A program made the translations under genes and the position numbers. The notes beneath the pieces are model-generated. The model had not been told where the DNA came from. It did no database searches and saw nothing but the letters and a program-made list of their open reading frames with translations. From [Actinomadura] parvosata subsp. kistnae (GTDB lineage: Bacteria; Actinomycetota; Actinomycetes; Streptosporangiales; Streptosporangiaceae), in the NCBI RefSeq assembly GCF_900323885.1, contig NZ_OOHJ01000011.1, positions 62,001 to 126,000 on the forward strand: DNA of 64,000 bases. The letters run 5' to 3'. Below, piece by piece: positions 1 through 9,459 of the stretch (the stretch's first letter is position 1; each line of letters begins with the position of its first letter).

Positions 1-1580
1 GGTGGCCGAGCTGATCATCCGGCTGTTCGCGCGGGACGGCTTCGACGTCTCCGGCTCCGACCCCCAGACCGGCTGGATCGCCCTGACACTCCCGGCCCTG
101 GCCGGCATCCTGGTCACCCAGGGCGCCGCCTGGCAGGCGGCCTACCGCGCGCGCAGCGTCTCGCCCGTCCAGGCGCTGCGCAGCACGGTCGCCGAGCCCC
201 GCGAGCGGCGCCTGCCCGGCTGCTGTTCGGCGGCGCGATCCTGATCGGCGCCGTGGCCTGGTACGCGGTCGCGGCCGCCATCCGCGCCTCCGAGCCGCCC
301 GGCCCCGACCGCACGTTCGTCATCGCGCTGATGGTCCTGTTCGGCTCGCTGATGGCCGTGACCGGGCTGGCCGTGCTCACCCCGTTCTTCGTCAGACCGC
401 TGGGCGGGCTGGTGGGGCGCGTCGGCACGCTGGTCAGCGGGGAGACCGGGCGGCTGGCGCACGCCACCGTCACCCGCAGCCCGCGCCGCGTCGCCGCCGC
501 CGCCTCGTCGCTGACGCTCGGGGTCGCGCTGGTCGCCTCGGTGGCGCTGGTCACGATCTCCGTGAACGGGCGGTTCCGCGAGGCGGGACGGGAGGTGATG
601 GTGGCCGAGCACGCGATCACCTCGACCGCCAGGACCGCCGAAGGCGCGCCCGCGCCGGTGGCCCGCGACGTCGTCACGAAGGTGGCCGGGGCTCCGGGGT
701 GTCCCGGGCGGCCGTCCTGACGCAGACCGAGGTCACGCTGGTGTCACCGGCGCCGGGCGGCTCGTCCGACGAGCGGCCCGAGCCGTTCGCCTTCCTGGTC
801 AGCGGTGCCGAGCAGAAGGGGCTGCGGGACGTGCTCAAGCTCGGCGGCCGGCCGCCCGCCCTCGCCACCGGCGAGATCGCGCTGTCCTCGGCCGTCATGA
901 AGGGGCAGAAGCTGCGGCGCGGCCAGGAGATCGTGGTGCGCGGCGGGCACGGCCGCACCACGCTCAAGGTCGCGGGGACGTACCACGACCCGTCCCACCT
1001 GTTCGCCGACCAGGCGCTCGTGTCGCCGGAGACGATGGACCGGCTCGACACCAACGCCGTCACCCGGGCGGTGCTCGTGCGGGGCGGCACCGCGGAGGCG
1101 CTGAACCGGGCCGTGGCCGGGGTGCCGGGCGTGCGGGTCCTCGATCGCGACGCCTACGTGGACGCCGCGTCGCAGTCGCAGACCCGGGCCCTGCGCTCCA
1201 CGTACGTCTTCGTCGGCATGGCGCTGCTGCTGGCGCTGTTCGGGATGGCGACCACGGTGTCGATGAGCGTCGCCGAGCGGACCCGCGAGTTCGGGCTGCT
1301 CGGGGCCGTGGGCGCGACCACGCGGCAGCTGCGCACGATCATCCGGTGGGAGGCGGCCACCGTGGTCGTCCTCGGCACGATCCTCGGCCTCGCGATCGCG
1401 ATGGGCACGCTCGGGATGCTGCACATCATGAGCGGTAGCTCCTACCTGCGGCCCGATCCGCCGTGGTGGCTGTTCCCGGTGGTCGCGGCGGGGGCGGCGG
1501 TGGCGGCCCTGGCGACGTCGGCGCTGCCGGCGCGCCGGGCGGCGGCCGTGCCCGTCCTGGAGGCCGCCAAGGCGGAGTGA
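1..1580 (+). pseudogene. FtsX-like ABC transporter permease, 5' truncated, two frameshifts
   Basis: This is the 3' part of an FtsX/MacB-type ABC permease; its start lies outside the window. The product runs through all three frames: frame 2 to about base 215, frame 1 to about 690, frame 3 to the stop. The C-terminal part is typical of the family: a hydrophobic segment, then SVAERTREFGLLGAVGATTR, then two more membrane segments and a terminal ARRAAAVPVLEAAKAE. Adding one C to the CCC run near 215-217 and one G to the GGGG run at 688-691 restores a single reading frame (ERRLPRLLFGGAIL and VAGGSGVSRAAV). The breaks may therefore be sequence errors. Such permeases usually pair with an ATPase, which would be upstream of the window. 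The substrate is unknown. Confidence 0.85.
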
Positions 1581-1739
1581 CCCGTGATGGAGTGAGCCCG
1601 TGGCGGGTCGCCGGCGTGCGGTGAGTGCCGCCTCACCGCACGCCGGATCCCCCGGGACGGACGCCGCCGCACCGCTCGCCGGGATCGCTGGGCGCGAACG
1701 CCGCCCCGTCGCGGGCCCGCAGGGTGCAGGGTGGGACGC

Positions 1740-2603
1740 ATGATCCTCGCAACCTTCGACCACGGCGCCGGCGAGCTGGCGGAGAACATCGCGGTACTCG
1801 CCGACGGCACGATCTGCGTGACGCTGCTGCTGGCGGGCACCGTCTGGTCCTCCGGGTGGGAGCCGGAGCGGGTGGTCCCGCACGCGGCCGACGCGCTCGT
1901 GGTGGGCCTCGCCGCCGACGCCGAGGACCGCCTGTACGCGGCGGTGCGCGGCACGACCGAGGACGTGGCGGGGATCTGGCGGCGCGAGGCGCCCGGGCGC
2001 TGGGTGCGCTTCGCCGCCGCCCGAACCAGCGCCGGGCTCAACGGCATCACGTTCGCCGCCGACGGCACGCTGTTCGCGGCCGACTCCGTCAACGGCGAGA
2101 TCCTGTGCTGCGCGCCCGGCGACGACACGCTGCGCCTCTGGCTGGGCGGCGAGCGCCTGCTGGAGCCGCTGGCGCCGGACGACCCCGTCCTGTCCACGGG
2201 CGTGAACGGGCTCAAGGTCTGGGACGGCGCCCTGTGGGCCACGAACACCGCGCAGGGCAGCGTGCTGCGCATCGCCCTCGACGACGGGCGGCCCGGCGAG
2301 GTGAAGCAGGTGCACACCGGCATCCCCGCCGACGACCTCGCCTTCGACGCCGCGGGCACGCTCTACCTGGCCGTCCACCCGCGCGACACCGTGGTGCGCA
2401 TCACCCCCGACGGCGCCACGACCGTGCTCGCGACCGAGGCCGACGGGCTCGACGGGCCGACCGCGATCGCCGTCGTCGCGGGCGGGCTCCTCGTGACGAG
2501 CCTGGGCATGCTGGGCTCGCGGCACCGCCCGAGCCTGGTGCGTCTCGACCTGGAGGTGGCGGACCCGGCGCTGCCCCGCCCGCGCGTGCCCGGGCGCGCG
2601 TGA
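1740..2603 (+). CDS. SMP-30/gluconolactonase-like beta-propeller protein
   Basis: A 287-residue protein with repeated propeller-blade motifs (NGITFAADGTLFAADSVNGE, NGLKVWDGALWATNTAQGSV, DDLAFDAAGTLYLAVHP, GPTAIAVVAGGLLVTSLG). It resembles SMP-30/gluconolactonase/NHL proteins, which hydrolyse lactones or act as binding propellers. No signal peptide is seen, so it is probably cytoplasmic. The ATG start was chosen over a GTG nine bases upstream because CAGGGT lies 7 bases before the ATG, a layout like the leaderless starts elsewhere in this window, and no Shine-Dalgarno sequence is present. The metal-binding residues of true SMP-30 lactonases cannot be assigned by eye, so the activity is uncertain. 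Confidence 0.7.
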   Translation: MILATFDHGAGELAENIAVLADGTICVTLLLAGTVWSSGWEPERVVPHAADALVVGLAADAEDRLYAAVRGTTEDVAGIWRREAPGRWVRFAAARTSAGLNGITFAADGTLFAADSVNGEILCCAPGDDTLRLWLGGERLLEPLAPDDPVLSTGVNGLKVWDGALWATNTAQGSVLRIALDDGRPGEVKQVHTGIPADDLAFDAAGTLYLAVHPRDTVVRITPDGATTVLATEADGLDGPTAIAVVAGGLLVTSLGMLGSRHRPSLVRLDLEVADPALPRPRVPGRA

Positions 2604-2761
2604 CGCGGGCCGGGGCGATCGCGCAGCTCATTGTGCGGAAGGAGGGGGGTTCGTTGGTCAAGTCATGGGCGGCCGGGCGCCCGTTGCGCGATCCTGGGAG
2701 GGCGAGAACGACGCAGCCCACCTGACCGGCTGCTCCCGAGGCGAAGAACGATGGCGGTCCC

Positions 2762-3313
2762 GTGGAACAGCTGGAATACCGAAAGCTCATCAAGGTGCTG
2801 GAGCAGGTGGCCGCGGCTCGGGAGGGGGCGCTCTATCCGGTGCTGGCCGACGCCCTGGCCGTGCATCTCGGGTGGGTCGACGCGTTCGTGGCCGCGAACC
2901 CGGCGTACCTGGTGCCGGAGGGGCAGGGCGAGGAGCAGTACCTGACGATGTTCCGGCCGGCCTTCGTGGCGGAGTACGCCGAGCGCTGGCGCTGCACCAA
3001 CCCGTTCGCCTCCCCCGAGGGCGTCGCGAGCCTGACCCGGCACGGCGCGGCGACGCTCGGCCGGCTCCGCCTGGGCGCGACCGGGCCGGAGCGGGACTTC
3101 GCGGACAGGTTCCTGCGCCGCAACGGCATCGACGACATGCTGAAGATCGTCGTCCGGTCGCGGGTCACGGGCGCGGTCAGCACGCTGGGGGTGCCGTTCG
3201 ACGGCGCGCGCCGCGCCATCGGGCCCGGTGACCGGCTGATGGCGGTCACGCTGGGCCCGCTGCTGAGCCCGTACTTCGACGCGGCCCTGACGGAACGCCG
3301 CCCGGCGGGCTGA
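2762..3313 (+). CDS. Hypothetical protein, 183 aa
   Basis: I do not recognise this family. The product is soluble and mostly helical in look, begins MEQLEYRKLIKVLEQVAAAR and has no signal peptide or membrane segment. The GTG start directly precedes the conserved-looking helix. Upstream, 158 bases hold no other convincing gene. It converges on the alpha-glucan operon, which ends 18 bases beyond its stop on the other strand. Codon use matches the neighbours, which supports a real gene. Confidence 0.6.
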   Translation: MEQLEYRKLIKVLEQVAAAREGALYPVLADALAVHLGWVDAFVAANPAYLVPEGQGEEQYLTMFRPAFVAEYAERWRCTNPFASPEGVASLTRHGAATLGRLRLGATGPERDFADRFLRRNGIDDMLKIVVRSRVTGAVSTLGVPFDGARRAIGPGDRLMAVTLGPLLSPYFDAALTERRPAG

Positions 3314-3331
3314 CCGGGCGGCCGGAGGCCG

Positions 3332-6169
3332 TCAGAACGTGCCGGTCGTGGTGCCGGCGTCGCCGCTCGCCGGGGTCGTCAGCACGGTGTTGCCGCCCGG
3401 TTGCCACTGGTCGGCCTTGTCGGGGTGGTGGGCCTCCTGGCGTTTGACGCACTTCCACTCGATCGTGGTCCCGGGCGGGAGCTGGGTGATCGTGCCCGTC
3501 CAGGTGGGATAGGCGGTCGGGGAGAGCTTGACGGCGGAGGCCACCGACCACGCGCCGAGCTGCGGCGCGCCGCCGACCGCGTAGACGGACTGGCCGGGGG
3601 TGGTGGTGCCGTCGTGGCAGGTGAACGTGGCCGAGACGGGCGGCTGGCCGAGCGTGAACGCGAACGTCTTGGCCGTCGTGACGGGCGTCTCGGCCGACTT
3701 GGCGACGACGAGGTTGCCGCCGGCGTTGTAGAAGCCGCTGTCGGCGGCGTCGAAGGCGGCCTTGGTGGCGTGCCGGGTGAGCGGGGCGCCGTTGAGCGTG
3801 ACGGCCGACGCCTGCGTGCCGGTGACCAGCTCGACGACGTTCTGCCGGCCGGCCGGGGCGCCGGCGTAGGTGCCGTCGGCGGCGGCGATGGTGACGGTCG
3901 CGGTGCTGCCGACGAGCTGCTGGCCGAGCCGCGTGGTGCGGACGGCGCCGCCCTGGTAGGCGGTCGAGGCGCCGTCGTCCTCGTAGAGGGTGAAGCTCGT
4001 GGCGGCGGGGTCGGGGTAGACGCGGGCGATCAGCTCGTTCCTGGTGGTGGCGTCGGTCCGCCGGCCCAGGACGTTCATGGTGCGGCCGTCCACGTGCATC
4101 TTGGGCAGGATCGCGCCGGCGCGGGCGAAGGCCGGCAGCCGGAAGACGCCGTCGACCCACAGCGGCCGGTCGGTGAACCACTGGCCGGTGCTGGTGAGCC
4201 TGTCGCCGGTGGCGTAGTCGTACCAGGTGCCGGCGGGCAGGTAGATGTCGCGTTCGCGCTCGCCGGCGCCGGCGATCACCCCGACGAGCAGGTCCCGGCC
4301 GATGAGCTTCTCGTGTCCTGCTTCGCGAAGGTTCGGGTCGTTCTGGTAGTAGTACGCGGGCGGCGGCACGACGGGCTCGCCGAACCGGTGGGCGCGGTGG
4401 GCGAGCGAGTAGTAGTAGGGCGTCAGCTCGTAGCGTTGCCGGAGGTTGGCGAGGTTGCTAGCGGAGTGCCCGATCTTGTCGGGTGCGGTTTGCAGGCAGT
4501 TGCACAGGTTCTCGGTGTGGGGGCGCACGGGCACCTCGAACCAGGCGCCGTCGGCGAACCACTGCGTGTAGAGCTCGTCCAGGTCGGAGTTGAGCATCTC
4601 CCTGCGGAAGCCGCCGATGTCGGAGCCGTAGTAGTCGATGCCGGACATCGACATGTGGAGCTGGGCGTTCTGCTGCTGGGCGAGCGCGGTCAGCTTGGAG
4701 CCGATGTCGGCCGACCACATGGCCACGCCGTGCCGCTGCATCCCGGCCGCGCCGGAGCGGGCCAGCATGAACGGGCGTTTCGTGCCGGAGCCGGCGTAGC
4801 CGCGGGCGACGCTCTCGGCCCATTTGAGGTTGTAGAGGTTGTGGTAGTCGGCGTGGGCGTGCTTGCCGGGCAGGATGCCGGAGGTCCAGTCGCCGGGGTC
4901 GTACATCTCGGGCTCGCCGAGGTCGAGCCAGTGGCCGAGCACGCCGGCGTCGATGAGGGGCTGTCTCTTGAGCGTGTGCCAGTAGTCGCCGGCGGCGTTC
5001 TGCGTCCAGTCGATCATGCCGCCGCGGCCCCACCAGTCGTTGGTGGTCAGGTGCGTGGGGGCGCAGGCGGCGCAGCCGGCGCGGACGAGGTAGCCGCGCG
5101 CGGCCAGGTCGGCGTGCTCGGGCAGGTTCCCGCCGACGTAGGACTCCTCGATCGTCATCAGGCCGACGCCCTGCTCGGCCTGGTAGGCGGCGATGGTGCC
5201 CGCCGGGTCGGGGAAGGCGGTGGTGTCCCAGGCGAGGGTGCCCATCCTGGTGTTGTCGGAGTGGGCGGTGACGCCACCGAACCACGGCAGGTCGAGGACG
5301 AACCCGTCCACGGGGAACTTCGCGGCGCGCAGCCCGGACAGCCGATCGTCGATCTCCTTCCAGCCGTCGTAGCCGAACTCCGACATCCACATCCCGAACG
5401 CCTTCTTCGGCGGCACCGGCGGCCGGCCGGTCAGCTCCATGTAGTCCTGGCGCAGGTCGGGCAGGTCGGGGCCGGTCATCGTGTACCACCTGAGCTGGTC
5501 GCCCCACGTCTCGACGGTCCACGGGTCGCCGGTCAGGTTCCATTCCTGCTTGTAGACCTGGTCGAGCAGCAGCCCGTAGTTCAGGTTCGCGGGGCCGACC
5601 GCGAACAGGACGGGGATCTGGGCGTTGCCGACCGGGCCGTTGTCGCCGTCGAAGGTCATGGCGTTGCCGTACGGGCCGCCGGGGCTGCGGGTGCGGCCCA
5701 CCCAGTCGCCGTCGGCGTTGCCGCCGGTGAAGAACTGCTCGCCCAGCCCGTACGCGTTCTCGATCGCCCCTTTGGTGATCGTCAGGCCCTTCCACGGCTG
5801 GGCCAGGTTGCGCGGGCACGCCTCGTACAGCGGCCGGACCGGGTCGGACACCTTCACGCACAGCGTGCCGGGCGTGACTTCGACCTGCATGGCGGCCGTG
5901 GTGAGCAGGCTGCCCGTCTGGTGGAAGCTCGACGGCCCCGGATAGTCGGTCTTGGCGACCTGCGGCGTGCTGAACAGGGGCGCGTCGGTGCCCGGCGAGG
6001 TGCCGTCGGCCAGCTCGAAGTGCACGAGGTCGTCGTCGAGGAACTCCACGACGAGGTAGGCGGAGCCGTTGGTGAACTGCACGCGCTGGATCGCCGTCCC
6101 GGTCGCGAACGGCGCCACCAGCAGGGGTAAGGACAGGGCGGCCAGCAGGGCGATCGTGCGGATCCTCAT
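3332..6169 (-). CDS. Secreted GH31 alpha-glucosidase/transglucosidase with C-terminal CBM20
   Basis: A 945-residue secreted GH31 enzyme acting on alpha-glucosidic bonds by a retaining mechanism. Residues 1-26 form a signal peptide (MRIRTIALLAALSLPLLVAP). The barrel carries the nucleophile motif WLDLGEPE (Asp near 416) and a general-acid Asp near 488 in MWSADIGS. The DLGEPE form, in place of the commoner DMNEP, is as I recall also found in GH31 transglucosidases. Residues about 850-940 look like a CBM20 starch-binding domain (GQSVYAVGGAPQLGAWS, then WTGTITQLPPGTTIEWKCVK). The ATG overlaps the stop of the upstream GH31 gene as ATGA, so the two are translationally coupled. It is the last gene of the ROK-controlled operon. 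Hydrolysis and glucosyl transfer cannot be told apart from sequence alone. Confidence 0.9.
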   Translation of the reverse strand: MRIRTIALLAALSLPLLVAPFATGTAIQRVQFTNGSAYLVVEFLDDDLVHFELADGTSPGTDAPLFSTPQVAKTDYPGPSSFHQTGSLLTTAAMQVEVTPGTLCVKVSDPVRPLYEACPRNLAQPWKGLTITKGAIENAYGLGEQFFTGGNADGDWVGRTRSPGGPYGNAMTFDGDNGPVGNAQIPVLFAVGPANLNYGLLLDQVYKQEWNLTGDPWTVETWGDQLRWYTMTGPDLPDLRQDYMELTGRPPVPPKKAFGMWMSEFGYDGWKEIDDRLSGLRAAKFPVDGFVLDLPWFGGVTAHSDNTRMGTLAWDTTAFPDPAGTIAAYQAEQGVGLMTIEESYVGGNLPEHADLAARGYLVRAGCAACAPTHLTTNDWWGRGGMIDWTQNAAGDYWHTLKRQPLIDAGVLGHWLDLGEPEMYDPGDWTSGILPGKHAHADYHNLYNLKWAESVARGYAGSGTKRPFMLARSGAAGMQRHGVAMWSADIGSKLTALAQQQNAQLHMSMSGIDYYGSDIGGFRREMLNSDLDELYTQWFADGAWFEVPVRPHTENLCNCLQTAPDKIGHSASNLANLRQRYELTPYYYSLAHRAHRFGEPVVPPPAYYYQNDPNLREAGHEKLIGRDLLVGVIAGAGERERDIYLPAGTWYDYATGDRLTSTGQWFTDRPLWVDGVFRLPAFARAGAILPKMHVDGRTMNVLGRRTDATTRNELIARVYPDPAATSFTLYEDDGASTAYQGGAVRTTRLGQQLVGSTATVTIAAADGTYAGAPAGRQNVVELVTGTQASAVTLNGAPLTRHATKAAFDAADSGFYNAGGNLVVAKSAETPVTTAKTFAFTLGQPPVSATFTCHDGTTTPGQSVYAVGGAPQLGAWSVASAVKLSPTAYPTWTGTITQLPPGTTIEWKCVKRQEAHHPDKADQWQPGGNTVLTTPASGDAGTTTGTF

Positions 6170-9100
6170 GGCCGGGCCACCACCAGGTGGTCGAGGTTGA
6201 TGCCGCCGGTGTCCGCGGCGGCGTAGGCGATCGTGACGGTGTGGGGGCCCGCGGTGAGCGAGGTGGCCAGCGTGGCGGTGCCCCAGGTGTCCCAGTCGGC
6301 GAGCGCGGGCAGCGCGAGCGTGCCCGCGACGGCGCCGTCCACGGAGACGGTCCTGGTGGCGGCCACGGTGGTGGAGTAGCGGAACCGGAGCAGGTGCTCG
6401 CCGGCCGCGTCGGCGTTGACGCCGAACGTCACGGCGTCGCCGGGGGTGGCGAACCCGTCGGTGAAGCCGGTGCCGGTGTAGCCGGGGTGGTCGCCGCCGG
6501 TGGTGGTGCCGGTGCCGGTGGCGAACTCGGACTCGTAGGCCGCCTTGTCCACGCCGTTCAGCGTGACGGTGCGGTCGCCGGTCGCGGCGGGCAGCTTCAC
6601 GTGGGTGAGCTGCTGGGCCGGGTCCCACCACCAGCCCTCGGGCGCGGCCTGGAGGCCGGCGAGGCTGGCCCGCGCGCTCGCGCCGCTCACCGACGCCGGC
6701 TTCGTGCTCAGGACCTGCAGCGTGCTGGTCGTGGTGAGGGCGGGCACGGTGACGGTCACGGTGTGCCCGGCCCAGTTCTCGGCGCAGGTGATCGTGCGGG
6801 TGGCGCTCACCGCGTCCTCGAAGTAGGCGTAGGAGGACGACCCGGAGGGGTAGATGCGGAAGGTCAGGTTCGTGTACGTGTCCACGCTGTTGCCGATCTC
6901 ACCGCCCAGTTGGTAACCGGCGTCGAGGTTGAGCGGGATGATCGCGCCCGGCCTGGCGTAGACCGGGATGCTGTCGAGGCCGGCGTGGTAGGTCTTGGTG
7001 CCGGGGCCGGTGCAGCGGCCGCCGTTCCACAGGTCGTACCACTCGCCGGCGGGCACGTGCAGGCTCTTGGCGGTGGCGCCCGGCGTGGTGATCGGCGCCA
7101 CGAGGAGCTGCGCGCCGAACAGGTACTGCTGGTCGTGCCCGGCCGCCGCCGCGTCGCCGGGGAAGGCGAGGCTCATGGCCCGCATCATCGGCACGCCGGT
7201 CGCGGCGGCGGCCCTGGCCTCGGTGTAGAGGTACGGGATCAGGTTCATCCGCACGTTCGCGAACCTGCGGAAGGCGGGCAGCACGCGGGTGTCGCCGGTG
7301 CGGGCCTGCACGTTCCACGGGGTGCGGGCCTCGGAGACGCCGGGGCTGGCCTTCTCCGAGTGGTACTGCATGATCGGCGAGAACGTGGCCTGCGCGGCCG
7401 AGCGCAGGTACAGCTCGGCGCTCGGGAAGTCGCCGGTGAAGCCGGCCAGGTCCCACGCCGTGTACGGCACGCCCGACTGCCCGGCGCTGAGCTGGGCGCG
7501 CACCGCCTCCTGGAAGGCGGTGAAGCTGGAGTTCTGGTCGCCCGCCCAGTAGATCGACGTGGTCTGCGCGCCGGTCGTGCCCGCCCGGCTGAAGATCGTG
7601 CCGTCGGGCCGCCGGCTCCTGACGTAGGCGTTGTAGGCGCCGGTGTAGCTGCCCGGGTAGGCGTTGTGCATCTCGTCGCCCCTGCGGCCGTCGGCGAACC
7701 GCACGCCCCTGCCGAAGATCGCCTCGCTGCCGTCGGTCTTGAATCCGTCGATGCCGACCTCGTCCAGGAGGTAGTCGCGCTTGCTCATCCACCAGTCCGT
7801 CGCGGCGGCGCTGGTGAAGTCGGGCACCATGCTGTCGCCGAACCACTGGCCGGTCGGGATGCGGTAGGGGCCGCCGGTCGCGTTCCTGGCGACGTGGCCG
7901 TGCTCCTGCGCGTACGCCTTGTCGTTGAGGTGCTGCTGCGGCGGCGTGGATGGGTTGGTGTCGAAGTGCTCCTTCAGCACCGGGATCTGCCAGAGGATCA
8001 CCTTGATGCCCTTGCGGTGGGCGTCGGCGACCATGGCCTTCGGGTCCTGCCACGCGGTGCCCGGCGGGAACGTCAGGTCCCCGTAGGCGAGCTTGCTGTC
8101 GCCCGGCTTGGCCGGGTACGTGGCGCCGTGCCAGACGTAGAAGGTGGCCTCGTCGCTCCACTGCTCCAGCACCATCGCGGTGTGCGGGATCCGGTACGTC
8201 TCGACGTTCGCCAGCTCGGCGCTCACCTCGGCCTGGGTGTTCCACTCGTTGGCCGACATCCACACCCCGAACGCCCACTTCGGCGGGAGCTGGGGCCGGC
8301 CGGTGACGGCGGTGAAGCCGTCGAGGATCTCGGCGGGGTGCCGGTGAAGACGTGGTAGTCGAGCGTCGCGTCGAGGCCGCCGCCGGTGTCGACGGTGAAG
8401 CCGGCCAGGTCGCCGAGGTGCGTGCCGAGGTTGAAGATCGCGTAGCGGGTGCCGGTGAGGTGCACGCCGTACCCGGCCGAGTTCAGGAAGAACGGCACGC
8501 TCAGGTACGTGCGGCGGGTGGCGCCCTGGTCGCGGTACTGGTTGTAGACGTAGTGGTGCACGTCGGTGCCGCGCTGGTCGAGCCGGTCGTAGCGGCCGCC
8601 GAAGCCCTCGAAGCGCTCGCCGGGCGGCGACAGGAAGTGGTCCTCGATCTTCGTGATGGTGGTGGCGCCGTCGCTGGCCCAGCCGATGGTGCGGAACGCC
8701 GCGGGGTCGTACTGGCGGGTGATGAGCGTGCCGTCGCTCCGGTGCACCGACAGCCGGTACGGCGCCTTCTGGATCTTCAGGACGAGCGGCCCGGCCGCGA
8801 TCGTCAGCGTGCTCGCCGAGTCCGTCACCGTGTACCCCGGGGCGCCGGAGATGGTCAGGCCCGAGCCGCTGGGCGCGATCTGCGTGCGGAACCGGCCGGG
8901 CACGGGGAAGGCGAAGCGGATCCGCGGCGTGAAGTCGCCCGCGCTGTCGCCGGTGGTGACGTCCACGGACGTGCCGTTGTCGACGAACCCGGTCACGTCC
9001 GTCACGGTGCTCCACGACGTGACCGTGAACGCGAACGGGCCGGTGCTCTGCTGCCCGCCCGCGTTCACGTCGGCGTTGACCGTGTAGGAGATCCGGTCGC

Positions 9101-9428
9101 CCCGGTCGAACGGCCCCAGGTCGGCCTTCCAGTAGCTGTTGCCGCCGCTGTTGTAGTCCCAGGCGGCGCCCACCGGGGCCTGCTCGGCGCCGTTCCTGCT
9201 CCAGGTGATCCAGACGCTCTGGCCGGGCTCGACCGGCCAGGTCGTCGCGTTGATCCGGACCCGGTCACCGGCCATCGGGTCGCGCGGGAGCCGCTCGGTC
9301 CGTTCGCTGGAGTAGAGGTCGTCGATTCCGGCCGGATCGTGGTAGACACCGCCCAGGGGGGCGCCGGCGATCGTGGAGGCGAGCGAGGCGGGCGCCGTGG
9401 CGGCGCCGCCGGACCGTGACCGGGTCAT
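6166..9428 (-). CDS. GH31 glycoside hydrolase/transferase with CBM35-like C-terminus (one frameshift)
   Basis: A protein of about 1,087 residues once one base is restored. The N-terminal two thirds of the gene and the rest lie in different frames; they join at VFTGTPAEILDGF if one C is added to the CCCC run near 8336-8341. The barrel has WAFGVWMSANEWNTQ, nucleophile GFKTDGSE (Asp near 566) and general acid YWAGDQNSS (Asp near 631). The C-terminal 130 residues (YTGTGFTDGFATPGDAVTF to GGINLDHLVVARP) look like a CBM35 domain. The start was fixed by AGGAG 10 bases before the ATG. No clear signal peptide is seen after MTRSRSGGAATAP, which is odd for a protein with a binding domain. It sits 31 bases after the preceding GH31 stop and overlaps the next GH31 by ATGA. 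Confidence 0.85.
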
Positions 9429-9459
9429 GGGGCGGGCTCCTCTCAGACGATGAGCACTC

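Noticed and set aside
3401..6130. Long plus-strand open frame (909 codons) opposite the CBM20 GH31
   Set aside because: Composition is Val/Gly/Arg/Ala-rich antisense shadow with no domain; the minus-strand frame has signal peptide and catalytic motifs.
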